64,000 nt of DNA from Methylocystis sp. ATCC 49242 (GTDB lineage Bacteria > Pseudomonadota > Alphaproteobacteria > Rhizobiales > Beijerinckiaceae). The DNA lies in assembly GCF_000188155.2 (NCBI RefSeq), contig NZ_KE124774.1:285501-349500 (forward strand), written 5' to 3'. The notes beneath the pieces were generated by a model. The model did not search any database, was not told the origin of the DNA, and worked only from the letters and a program-made list of their open reading frames with translations. The position numbers and the translations under genes were made by a program. This document shows positions 33,358 to 41,799 of the stretch, piece after piece; position 1 is the stretch's first letter, and the number at the start of each line of letters is the position of its first letter.

Positions 33358-34731
33358 ATGACGCCGAAGGAAAAGATCGACGCATTTCTGCGCGCCGAGC
33401 TCGACAAGGAGCAGGCGCTGACCGATCTGCGCGTGAGGTTTCTGGCGGGCAAGGCGCGCGAACTCTACTGGACGCTGTCGCGGCTGGTTGGGTTGAGCCG
33501 CCTGCATGACGGGCGTTGGCGCAGGCCGGGGCACGCGGAGGCCGCGAGCCTGCGGCCCGTGCTCGATGGCGATATTCCGACGCCGCCCGAACAGGGTCGG
33601 CTTCTCATCGATGTGACGGCGACGCATCGTTACCGCAAGCACACTGGCGTTCAACGCGTGGTGCGGGAGATCGCGCGCGCCTGCGTCGAAAGCGGAAGCG
33701 GGCTGCCGGTGTTCATCGAAGACGGGCGCCTCTACTCTCATTTCAGACATCAGCGATTGCCCGACGAAGTCATGATGGGCGCGGGAGACAAGCTCCTGCT
33801 GCTCGACTCGGGTTGGGGATTTTTCGACGAATATCCGCCGCTCATGGATAGCGCACGATTGGCGGGCGCGCGTGTCGTCGGCTGTCTCTATGACATCATT
33901 CCCCTGCTTTATCCCGACGCGGCCGAGTCGGCGAATGGTCGATCCTTCGCGGTCTGGTTCGAGACCGTGCTGATGAAATGCGATGCGCTGATGTGCATCT
34001 CAAAAAGCGTTGCCGGTGATCTTGTCGGTCATTTGCGGGATACGGGCCGGGAGGCGCCCGCAAATATGCAAATCGGCTGGTGGCCGCTCGGCGCGGATTT
34101 TCGCGCGCCGCCGGATGCGACGCCATCGGCGCGGGCCCTCGAAATCACGGCGTCGCCGACGCCATATTTCATGAGCGTCGGCACGCTGGAGCCGCGCAAG
34201 GCCTATCCTGTGGCGCTCGCGGCCTTCGAGAAATTATGGGCCGACGGTCGCGACCTGCGTTATGTGGTCGTCGGCAGGCCGGGATGGAACACTCGCGCCT
34301 TGCAGCGTCGCATACGCAGGCATGCGGAATATGGGCGCCGCCTCATCTGGCTCGACAATGCGAGCGACGCGGATCTGTTTCATCTTTATCGCCATGCGCG
34401 CGCGCTCGTCTTTCCTTCCTTCGCGGAGGGATTCGGCATGCCCCTCGTCGAGGCTGCGCATCATGGCGCGAGGGTGATTGCTAGCGACATTCCTGTCTTC
34501 CGCGAAATTGGCGGCGATCACGTGACCTACTTTCCGCTGCTCGACGCTGCGGCGCTTGCGGAGCGGATCGGGGAGGAGCAGGCGGTCGCGAACGCCGTGC
34601 AACCGACAAAAGTCGTCAACTGGCGCGAGTCGGCCGCAATACTTGCAGATATTGTCCGCAACGAAAAATATCAGATCGACGCCGCCACATTGCAAAACGC
34701 CATGCGCGCCCCCGCATCCGAACTCAATTGA
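33358..34731 (+). CDS. GT4-family glycosyltransferase
   Basis: 457 residues from the ATG at 33358. A helical N-terminal part of ~90 residues precedes a GT-B fold: LLIDVTATHRYRKHTGVQRV, VVGCLYDIIPLLYPD, ALMCISKSVAGDLV, then the C-terminal nucleotide-sugar domain PYFMSVGTLEPRKAYPVALA, and VFPSFAEGFGMPLVEAAHHG with the conserved E-x7-E pair, then ASDIPVFREIGGDHVTYF. These are the signatures of retaining GT4 enzymes that build surface polysaccharides. The frame opens at 33184, but the first 58 codons look non-coding. Donor and acceptor unknown. Confidence 0.85.
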   Translation: MTPKEKIDAFLRAELDKEQALTDLRVRFLAGKARELYWTLSRLVGLSRLHDGRWRRPGHAEAASLRPVLDGDIPTPPEQGRLLIDVTATHRYRKHTGVQRVVREIARACVESGSGLPVFIEDGRLYSHFRHQRLPDEVMMGAGDKLLLLDSGWGFFDEYPPLMDSARLAGARVVGCLYDIIPLLYPDAAESANGRSFAVWFETVLMKCDALMCISKSVAGDLVGHLRDTGREAPANMQIGWWPLGADFRAPPDATPSARALEITASPTPYFMSVGTLEPRKAYPVALAAFEKLWADGRDLRYVVVGRPGWNTRALQRRIRRHAEYGRRLIWLDNASDADLFHLYRHARALVFPSFAEGFGMPLVEAAHHGARVIASDIPVFREIGGDHVTYFPLLDAAALAERIGEEQAVANAVQPTKVVNWRESAAILADIVRNEKYQIDAATLQNAMRAPASELN

Positions 34732-34858
34732 CGAAAGAGCCCCTCGCGCGGCCGCAGGCGCGCAGATTGCTTCCGTTCCTTCTCTCCATTAATCTTTTTA
34801 TCGAAGCAAATGGCCGATCGGGCCAGGGGAACGGTTTGGGAATGAGGGCGGCGCGCTT

Positions 34859-35899
34859 ATGAAGCCAACACTATCCATAAGCATTCCGATCTATAATTTC
34901 GCCAAATTCGTTCCGGAGACGCTCGACTCCATTCTCGGGCAGGATGGCGCGAGCAAGGTCGAGATCGTCATTCTCGACGGCGCGTCGACCGACAACACCG
35001 CCGAGGTCATCGAAGGATACAGAGCCCGCCACGGCGCCATAAGATACGTCCGCATGCCGCAGAAAGGCGGCATCGATCGCGACATGGCGCATTCCGTGAC
35101 GCATGCGACGGGAGATTACGTCTGGCTCTTCAGCGGCGACGACTGGATGTTGCCCGGCGCGCTGTCCAAAGCGCTGGAACAAATCAAAAGCGGCTATGAT
35201 CTTTATCTCACGCGGCACATGGAATGGATCGACGACCGTTCGGAATGGATCGAATGGCCGACCGTCAATGCTGCGACAGACACGGTTTTCGATCTTTCGG
35301 ACCCGGCTCAGCGCCGCGACTATTTCAGCAAGGCCGTGAATACGGAAGCCTTCTTCAGCTTCATCGGCGGCTTGATCGTGAAGCGCGCGACATGGGAGCG
35401 CGTGCCGCTGAACGAGAATTTCGTCGGCGGCTGCTGGGCGCATGCGGCGCGGCTGTGCGAGCTCATGTCCGGCGGGCTTACTGTAAAGACGCTGACGGAG
35501 CCCTATCTGAAGCGCCGTCCCGACAATGACTCATTCGCCAATCGTGGGCTGGTGAATCGCTTCCGCATCGCCATCGACGGTTATCACCAGATTGCGGACG
35601 AGATTTTCGGCCACGACAGCTTCGAAGCGCTGCAAATGCGCCGCGCCGTGCGCAGCGAGTATCATCCGCTGGTGATGTTGCTCGGCAAATATCTCTGCGC
35701 CATCGATCCCGAGCATGAGGACAGGAAGCTCATGGATCGCCTTCTGCGCAAGACCTATTGCGATCGCTCGATGGAGGCGCTGCGCACGCGGATCAGCTAT
35801 GCGCTGATGACGCCCGCGCGTTTTCGCCGCCAGCAACCCGAGCTGTGCCGGAAATTCGACAGGCTGAAGGCGGAGCTTCGCGGACAGGCGGGCGCCTGA
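34859..35899 (+). CDS. GT2-family glycosyltransferase
   Basis: 346 residues. An N-terminal GT-A domain: LSISIPIYNFAKFVPETLDS, VEIVILDGASTDNTAEVIEG, YVRMPQKGGIDRDMAHSVTH, and GDYVWLFSGDDWMLPGAL with the metal-binding D-D pair. It resembles WbbD/colanic-acid-type sugar transferases. GAGGG lies 11 bases upstream of the ATG. A 127-base gap separates it from the GT4 gene on the same strand, so they may share a transcript. Substrate unknown. Confidence 0.87.
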   Translation: MKPTLSISIPIYNFAKFVPETLDSILGQDGASKVEIVILDGASTDNTAEVIEGYRARHGAIRYVRMPQKGGIDRDMAHSVTHATGDYVWLFSGDDWMLPGALSKALEQIKSGYDLYLTRHMEWIDDRSEWIEWPTVNAATDTVFDLSDPAQRRDYFSKAVNTEAFFSFIGGLIVKRATWERVPLNENFVGGCWAHAARLCELMSGGLTVKTLTEPYLKRRPDNDSFANRGLVNRFRIAIDGYHQIADEIFGHDSFEALQMRRAVRSEYHPLVMLLGKYLCAIDPEHEDRKLMDRLLRKTYCDRSMEALRTRISYALMTPARFRRQQPELCRKFDRLKAELRGQAGA

Positions 35900-35904
35900 G
35901 CGCC

Positions 35905-36603
35905 TCACAGTCCAAGCATCGACCTGATGCGGGCCCACAGCGATCGCTGCGCCTCTAGGGCTTTCATCTCGACATAGACGTCATTGGGCTCGAGGCGTTT
36001 CCAGAGCCCGTAGCCGCGGCTGCGCATGTAGTCGACATACTCATCCTTCTTGAAGAGATTTTCCAGGATGATGACGCGGGGCTGAAATTTCTCGATCGAG
36101 AAGCCGCGCATGACGCTGAGCTCCCAGCCTTCGACATCGACGGCGACAATGTCGACCGTTTTCACGTCCGGCTCATGCTCGGCGAGGATCGTGTCGAGGC
36201 GGCGGACCTTCACCGGAATCTTGCGGACCTGCGTGTTGTTCTTCACCGTATCGTAGAGCTCGGAAAATTCGTTCTGGATTCCGAGCGAGGAGAAGGACTC
36301 GAAGGAAACATTGCCGCCCTGATATTCGGCCCCTTTCGAGTCGACGACGAAGAATTCCACGTCGTCGAGATCTGCGTCGCTGCAGGCGTATTCATGAACT
36401 TCGTAGCCGAGGTCGCGATGCAGCTTGCAAAATTCGGGATTGGGCTCGACGGAGATCACTTTCCATCCGAGCTTGCGAAAGCTCGCGCTCACGGAAAGAT
36501 AGTCCGGTCGCGCCGCGCCGATTTCGACGAAGATGCCCGGCTCCTTCTTGTCCTTGAAAAATGTTTCGCGGACCTCCCGGTCGACGTCCATCTCGGCGGC
36601 CAT
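35905..36603 (-). CDS. FkbM-family methyltransferase
   Basis: 232 residues. The SAM site is GIFVEIGAARPDYLSVSASF followed by KVISVEPNPEFC; then VRRLDTILAEHEPDVKTVDI and VDVEGWELSVMRGFSIEKFQ, the hallmark DVEG(W/A)E block of FkbM proteins, which often O-methylate sugars. It is first described here on the minus strand of the glycan cluster and lies 19 bases after the fused glycosyltransferase gene, so the two are probably co-transcribed. Confidence 0.85.
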   Translation of the reverse strand: MAAEMDVDREVRETFFKDKKEPGIFVEIGAARPDYLSVSASFRKLGWKVISVEPNPEFCKLHRDLGYEVHEYACSDADLDDVEFFVVDSKGAEYQGGNVSFESFSSLGIQNEFSELYDTVKNNTQVRKIPVKVRRLDTILAEHEPDVKTVDIVAVDVEGWELSVMRGFSIEKFQPRVIILENLFKKDEYVDYMRSRGYGLWKRLEPNDVYVEMKALEAQRSLWARIRSMLGL

Positions 36604-36622
36604 GGCCTTCTACTCCGGTAAT

Positions 36623-38389
36623 CTAGTTTTTCGAGAACCAGCGCTTGATGGCTGACATTGGTCTGATCGTCGTCATCTTGTCCGCCGCGGCCGCCTTCTT
36701 GCCGCCGCGCTGAGCGTCTGCGAGCATCTCGCGCCAGACGGGCGTGACATTGGCGCGACGCACGGACGCCGCGTCGAGCTTGCGGAAGACGAAGCCGGCG
36801 AAACCATATTGCGAACCTTCATATTCGAAATCCTCGACGCCTTCCGCCCAGCGGGGAGGATCGACGAGGACGCAGTCGCCGATCGCCGGCATCAGGCGGT
36901 CGCAGATGTCGCGGGTCGTGTAGAGGCGGAAGTCGACGATCGGCTTGTTGGCGCCGGGCTTCCATTTTTCCGCGAAATCGACGGTAAGCACCGCCAGGCC
37001 GCCGGGGCGCAAAAATTCGCTGATGATGCGCACGAACTGCTCGTCGTCGGCGACATGCTCGAGCACCGAGACGCTCACGACGAGATCGTAGGAGCCAAGC
37101 TGCGCCTTCGACGAGACGTAGAAGTCCTGCAGCGTCATGCCGTTGACGTTGGGGTCGATCTCGTCGATGCGATAACCCATGTTGCGCAGGGATTCGACGG
37201 CGGTGTCCTCGAAGGAGCCGGCTGCGAGGATGCGGGCGTTGGGATGGTCGGCGAGAAAACGCTTGCAGACGTCGAGCCCGAAAGCCTGCTGGATATTCGC
37301 GCGCTCGATCTTTCGCGCGATCATTTCCGGCGCGTATCTGGCGAGATCCGCCAGCGCTTCGGTGTAGGCGGCGCGCGAGCGATCGTCGAGGATCTTGTTA
37401 TAGCCTCGTCCATCCGGCGTCGTACGCGCCGCTTTCGTCGAACCTATCGCTTCGAGGATAGAGAGGTTCCACTCTTTCGCGGCCGCCTCCGGCAGCGCTT
37501 CGGCGCGCGCTGCGTCGAGCATCCTGGTGTCGCCCGCCGCGATGTCGGAGAGCTTGCGATCCTCGATGAACACCGATGGATTCAGATGGAACAGATTGCG
37601 GAACATCGACGTTCGCGTGAGCGCGAAGGGCCTGCCTGACGCCAGCGCGAAATCCACGCAGCTCGAGATGCCGGTCGAAGGAGAGTCTTCGTAGAGGAAT
37701 GCGTTGATCGTGTTTTCGCCGAGGAATTTGACGATGTCGGCGTTGCTCCAGAAATGATGCGTGATTTCAAGTTCGACGCCGGGCTTGGTGATGGCGGTGC
37801 GGCACTTGTCGACCACCGCCTTCATCATGGTGTCGGGAAGGAGCGACGGATCGTCGTGAACCGGCATGTTGATGCGGATTCTGGCGCGATCGAATTCGGC
37901 GTTCACCATTGCGCAGAGCCGGTCGAATCCCTTGGTCGGCGTCGCAAAGCCGAAGGAGCCGACCGTGAAGATTTCCGGCGGCGCCGGCGGCGTCGCGGGA
38001 TTGACGGGCAGGAAACGCGGCGCGCGAAGAATGCGCGGATTGCGCGCGACGAGCGTGGGATCGAGACAGATGAGGAAATCGAAGGGCGCGGGATCGGCCG
38101 CGTCCGCGATCTCCTGGCTCACCTGATGCAGCAGGCCGAAGAGCGGCGCATTGCCCAGCTCCCTCACCGGCGCGCCGGCGAGCCAGGGCATTGTGTAAGG
38201 GTGATGATTGAAGAGGATCGCGTCCGGCCCCATCTTGGCGACGACCGTCTTCAATTCATCGAAGCTCGAACATTCGCAATAGGACCACGCGATTTCCTTC
38301 GCCCGCGACAACGTCTCGAACAGATTGCGTCCGAACTGGAATACGCCGCAATGTTCGCCCTTGTGGGATACGATAAGGCCGCGTGTCAT
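36623..38389 (-). CDS. Glycosyltransferase fused to a SAM methyltransferase
   Basis: 588 residues in two parts. The first ~300 residues look like a GT-B glycosyltransferase without a strong family motif: RGLIVSHKGEHCGVFQFGRN, FTVGSFGFATPTKGFDRLCA, VELEITHHFWSNADIVKFLG, and a terminal-sugar region DSPSTGISSCVDFALASGRP. From about residue 390 comes a class I methyltransferase: ARILAAGSFEDTAVESLRNM, VVSVSVLEHVADDEQFVRII and LRPGGLAVLTVDF. The fusion suggests addition and methylation of a sugar by one protein, perhaps as a chain-ending step (inference). It lies between two other methyltransferase genes on the same strand. Confidence 0.82.
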   Translation of the reverse strand: MTRGLIVSHKGEHCGVFQFGRNLFETLSRAKEIAWSYCECSSFDELKTVVAKMGPDAILFNHHPYTMPWLAGAPVRELGNAPLFGLLHQVSQEIADAADPAPFDFLICLDPTLVARNPRILRAPRFLPVNPATPPAPPEIFTVGSFGFATPTKGFDRLCAMVNAEFDRARIRINMPVHDDPSLLPDTMMKAVVDKCRTAITKPGVELEITHHFWSNADIVKFLGENTINAFLYEDSPSTGISSCVDFALASGRPFALTRTSMFRNLFHLNPSVFIEDRKLSDIAAGDTRMLDAARAEALPEAAAKEWNLSILEAIGSTKAARTTPDGRGYNKILDDRSRAAYTEALADLARYAPEMIARKIERANIQQAFGLDVCKRFLADHPNARILAAGSFEDTAVESLRNMGYRIDEIDPNVNGMTLQDFYVSSKAQLGSYDLVVSVSVLEHVADDEQFVRIISEFLRPGGLAVLTVDFAEKWKPGANKPIVDFRLYTTRDICDRLMPAIGDCVLVDPPRWAEGVEDFEYEGSQYGFAGFVFRKLDAASVRRANVTPVWREMLADAQRGGKKAAAADKMTTIRPMSAIKRWFSKN

Positions 38390-38427
38390 GAGGTTCTTTC
38401 TGTTCCTGGCTGCGTGAGCGCTGGGGC

Positions 38428-39657
38428 TCAGACGATCTCGATTTCAGGGAAGGGGAAGATCATCTTGCCGCCGCCGGCGAGATATTCCTGTTCGCGCTGC
38501 AGGATGCCGTCCTTGAAGTGCCAGGGCAGGACAAGGAAATAGTCCGGTTTCATGGCGCGCGCTTCGGCCTCCGAGATGATCGGAATATGCGTGCCGGGCG
38601 TGAAGCAGCCGAACTTGTCCGGATTGACTTCGGCGATCGCCTCGACGAGGTCGGGGCCGAGACCGCAGAACTGCAGCACGACATTGCCCTTCGTGGAGGC
38701 GCCGTAGCCTAACACGCGCTTGCCGTCGTCCTTCAGCGCCTGCAGGAGGCGGCGCAGGTCTTCGCGGTGGCGGAAAACGCGCTCCTCGAAATCGCGATAC
38801 GGGCGCGGCGTGTGAAGCCCCATGCGTTCTTCCTGCTCCAGCAGCCAGTCGATGACCGCGAGATTGCGCTTGTGCGGCGCGCCGCGATGACCTGCGGTGA
38901 CGGCGAAGCTGCCGCCGTTGATCGCATTCATCTGCACGTCGAGGATCTGCAGATCGGCGGCGTCGAGAATGGTCTTGATGACGCCGAGCGAATAATATTC
39001 GACATGCTCGTGGCAGATCGTGTCATAGGAGGTGAGACGCAGCATCGACGGCATGTAGCTCTGCTCGAAATGCCAGACGCCGTCGGGCGCCAGCGCCTTC
39101 GCGATCTCCCGCGCGAACCAGATCGGGTCTTCGAGATCGTAGAACATCGCGATCGACGTGATGACCTTCGCGCGATTGGTCCCGAATTTCTCGAAATTCT
39201 TCGATGAGAAGAAATCCGGCACGAGCTTGATGTCGTCGGGATAATACTGGCGGAACTTCTCGCCGGTCGGGTCGATGCCGATACGCGTCAGGCCTTGCGT
39301 CTTGTATGCCTTGAGAGACGTGGCGTCGTTGGAGCCGATGTCGAGAACCACGTCGCCGGGCTTGAGATCCGCAAGCTTTTCGAGATTGCCGATCTTCTGC
39401 GTGAGATGGCGCACCATCGACTGGTTGAGGCCGGAGCGGTAGCCGTAATTCTCGCCATACATCTCGTCCGGCTCATAGACATGGGCGAGCTGCAGCAGGC
39501 CGGAGTCCGGGCACCAGACGAGCTCCAGAGGTCCGACAGTCACGGGCGTTTCCCGCGACGTCGGGAACACGCCGGTCAGGGCCTGGTCGCCCAGCGACAG
39601 GACGGAAATGAGATTCGTGGAGCCGCTGATCCGGCACTTGGTGATTTTCTTGGTCAT
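38428..39657 (-). CDS. Three-domain sugar C-methyltransferase-like protein
   Basis: 409 residues. The N-terminus resembles the zinc-binding Methyltransf_13 domain (KITKCRISGSTNLISVLSLG, then LVWCPDSGLLQLAHVYEPDE), but only two of the usual cysteines are clear. A SAM domain follows (DVVLDIGSNDATSLKAYKTQ, VITSIAMFYDLEDPIWFARE, ICHEHVEYYSLGVIKTILDA). The C-terminal Methyltransf_14-type domain has LGYGASTKGNVVLQFCGLGP, NPDKFGCFTPGTHIPIIS and YFLVLPWHFKDGILQREQEY. This is the layout of TylC3-like NDP-hexose C-methyltransferases, with the tandem His/Glu (CHEHVEYY) region intact. It probably makes a branched or C-methyl sugar. Confidence 0.85.
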   Translation of the reverse strand: MTKKITKCRISGSTNLISVLSLGDQALTGVFPTSRETPVTVGPLELVWCPDSGLLQLAHVYEPDEMYGENYGYRSGLNQSMVRHLTQKIGNLEKLADLKPGDVVLDIGSNDATSLKAYKTQGLTRIGIDPTGEKFRQYYPDDIKLVPDFFSSKNFEKFGTNRAKVITSIAMFYDLEDPIWFAREIAKALAPDGVWHFEQSYMPSMLRLTSYDTICHEHVEYYSLGVIKTILDAADLQILDVQMNAINGGSFAVTAGHRGAPHKRNLAVIDWLLEQEERMGLHTPRPYRDFEERVFRHREDLRRLLQALKDDGKRVLGYGASTKGNVVLQFCGLGPDLVEAIAEVNPDKFGCFTPGTHIPIISEAEARAMKPDYFLVLPWHFKDGILQREQEYLAGGGKMIFPFPEIEIV

Positions 39658-39754
39658 TGTCCAACCCCGGGGACGGAATCTAGCAGCCGACGAATGGCGT
39701 TTTCATGTGCGCGTTCATGGGCCGAAGTCGGCGGATAAGTCAATTGGCCGGCCT

Positions 39755-41338
39755 TTAGAACGGATGGTACTGGAACATCCAGTATTCCGAGAGAATCGTG
39801 TCGCCATTCTTCAGATAGAGGCGCATCTCGACGGGCTCGATCCCCTCGACCGTCAGGTCGAATTGCGCGCGCCAGTGGCCGGGCACGTCGTCGAAGACGG
39901 CCTCCGTGAAGATGTAGGAGAAGGTTCCGCGCGAAGCCCAGAGCACTGGCTCCGGCTTCACGCCGGAAGGTAGCTTCGTCAGCGGCTCGCCGAGGAACTC
40001 CACCATGAATTTGCGCACGCCTTTGGGGCGCGGGCGGCCGGGTTGGCCGCCATTGCCGAGCCGCGTGGCGACGCAGCGCGCGAGCGGGGTCGGATAGGGC
40101 TCGTCGGCGAGCCAGTGCAGGCGATAGGAGTATTCGAACGTCGCGCCCGGAACGGCCGGTTTTTCGGGAACCCACATTGCGACGATATTGTCGTGGATTT
40201 CGTCGTCCGTCGGAATTTCGATCAGATGGATCGCGCCCTTTCCCCAGTCGCCCTTGGGCTCGATCCACACGCTCGGGCGGCGGTCATAGAACACGCCGTC
40301 GAGATAATGGTCGAAATTGCGGTCGCGCTGCATCAGGCCGAAGCCCCTGGGATTATTGTCCATGAAGGCCGAGGCCATCACGCGGCCGGGATTGTTCAGC
40401 GGACGCCAGAGCCGCTCGCCAGACCCGGTCCACATGCTGAGGCCGTCCGAATCATGCACCTCGGGGCGCCAGTCGATCGCGGTGGGTTTTACCGTCTCCG
40501 AGAACCAGTACATCGAAGTGAGCGGCGCAATGCCGAAGCGCGTGAAGGAGCCGCGCAGATAGAGCGCGCAGTCGATGTCCATCACGACGCCCTTGCCGCG
40601 CGTCATCAGGAACCTGTAGGCGCCGACGATCGAGGGGCCTTCGAGCAGCGCGTGCAGCACCACCCCGTCCCCGGTCTCCGGCCCGATATAGATTTGGGTG
40701 AAGTCGGGGAATTCCTCGTTGGCGCCCGCCTGCCAGGTGTCGAGCGCAACGCCGCGGGCCGACATGCCGTATTGCCGCAACTCGCCGATGGCCCGGAAAT
40801 AGGAGGCGCCGAGGAAGGCGATCCAGTCGTTCTTCTTCCAGTCGAGCGGGCCGTCCTTCGACTCCTGGATGCGGAATCCGGCAAATCCCGCCCCCTGCGG
40901 CAGCCGCCGCGCGATGGAGTCGGCGGGCATGTTGAAATAGACCGGATCGTAAAGGACTTCACGCGCCTCGCCGTTCTCGACGACATGGATGCCCACGGCC
41001 TTCTTGAAGAACATGCCGAGATGGAAGAACTCGATCGGGAAGCGCTCCTTCGTGTCGGCGAAAAGCGCATGATCGGTGTTGTAGGTGATATGCCCCCATT
41101 TCTCGTAGTCGATCTGCGAGGTGATCTCGGGGGAGGGGATATTGGGCTGGCGGTAGGGCTCCCTGACGAGCCTTTGGGCTTGCTGCTTCAGCGCCTCGAA
41201 AGAAAAGGGTTGCGCGTCGCCGAGCTTGACGTTGGAGATCTGCGTCGCCGCTTCGCCCGGGCCGGCCCCCACGGCGCCCAACGCGCTGGTCGCCGCCGCG
41301 ACCTTGAGGAAGGAACGGCGATCCTGATTGTCGATCAT
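39755..41338 (-). CDS. opgD: Tat-exported glucan biosynthesis protein (OpgD/OpgG family)
   Basis: 527 residues. A twin-arginine signal (DRRSFLKVAAATSALGAVGA) suggests Tat export, as for OpgD; OpgG uses Sec. The MdoG domain is complete: LVREPYRQPNIPSPEITSQI, IEFFHLGMFFKKAVGIHVVE, FAGFRIQESKDGPLDWKKND, IAFLGASYFRAIGELRQYGM, FGLMQRDRNFDHYLDG, and an Ig-like C-terminal domain from about residue 400. The family acts in the periplasm on osmoregulated beta-glucan backbones. No opgH is in the window, so the OpgD rather than OpgG name rests on the signal type alone. Confidence 0.85.
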   Translation of the reverse strand: MIDNQDRRSFLKVAAATSALGAVGAGPGEAATQISNVKLGDAQPFSFEALKQQAQRLVREPYRQPNIPSPEITSQIDYEKWGHITYNTDHALFADTKERFPIEFFHLGMFFKKAVGIHVVENGEAREVLYDPVYFNMPADSIARRLPQGAGFAGFRIQESKDGPLDWKKNDWIAFLGASYFRAIGELRQYGMSARGVALDTWQAGANEEFPDFTQIYIGPETGDGVVLHALLEGPSIVGAYRFLMTRGKGVVMDIDCALYLRGSFTRFGIAPLTSMYWFSETVKPTAIDWRPEVHDSDGLSMWTGSGERLWRPLNNPGRVMASAFMDNNPRGFGLMQRDRNFDHYLDGVFYDRRPSVWIEPKGDWGKGAIHLIEIPTDDEIHDNIVAMWVPEKPAVPGATFEYSYRLHWLADEPYPTPLARCVATRLGNGGQPGRPRPKGVRKFMVEFLGEPLTKLPSGVKPEPVLWASRGTFSYIFTEAVFDDVPGHWRAQFDLTVEGIEPVEMRLYLKNGDTILSEYWMFQYHPF

Positions 41339-41434
41339 CTCGAAATCCCTGCCGAAACTCCGAATATATACGGCTCCCTACGCGCGCCCGACCCATGGCC
41401 GCAAGCGTTGCGTGACGCGGGACGAACGAAAATC

Positions 41435-41668
41435 TCAGCCGCGGATCGGCTCGTTGCGGATAGCTGTCCGCATGAAGAAATACAGGCCGACGAGGCCGAG
41501 GACCGAGAAAAGCGCCTCGAGCCCGCGACTCACCATCGGGTCGAGCTGAAACAGGCCGCCCAAGGCCCAGCCCGCGGCCCAGGAGGCGCCGACGAGTTCC
41601 GTTCCCACGAGGATCGCAACCGCGACCAGCGTGGAAAGATGCAGGAAGTTGATCGGCTTCTGGCTCAT
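41435..41668 (-). CDS. Small two-helix membrane protein
   Basis: 77 residues with two hydrophobic segments, STLVAVAILVGTELVGASWA and ALFSVLGLVGLYFFMRTAI, and a polar N-terminus (MSQKPINFLHL). No known domain. It lies between the OpgD-like gene and the tad genes on the same strand. A similar small membrane protein often precedes opg genes in related bacteria, as I recall, so a link to glucan synthesis is possible but unproven. Confidence 0.6.
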   Translation of the reverse strand: MSQKPINFLHLSTLVAVAILVGTELVGASWAAGWALGGLFQLDPMVSRGLEALFSVLGLVGLYFFMRTAIRNEPIRG

Positions 41669-41760
41669 GGCGTGCTCTCGAGCTTGGCTCTCGGAGGGGA
41701 CGCGGCCGGGCCGCGCTTCGCTTGCAGTGGTGCTATATCAAAGGACAACCCAAGGCAATA

Positions 41761-41782
41761 CCGGCCCCGGGGGCGGGGCCGG
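41761..41782 (-). terminator. GC-rich hairpin after tadG
   Basis: CCGGCCCC (41761-41768) pairs with GGGGCCGG (41775-41782), just past the tadG stop in the direction of transcription. There is no T-run on the minus strand, so it is only a possible terminator. Confidence 0.35.
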
Positions 41783-41799
41783 CGGCGGGGGCGCGGCGG

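Noticed and set aside
41761-41782. Strong intrinsic terminator for the tad operon
   Set aside because: The hairpin is stable, but no T-run follows on the minus strand; kept only as a weak candidate.
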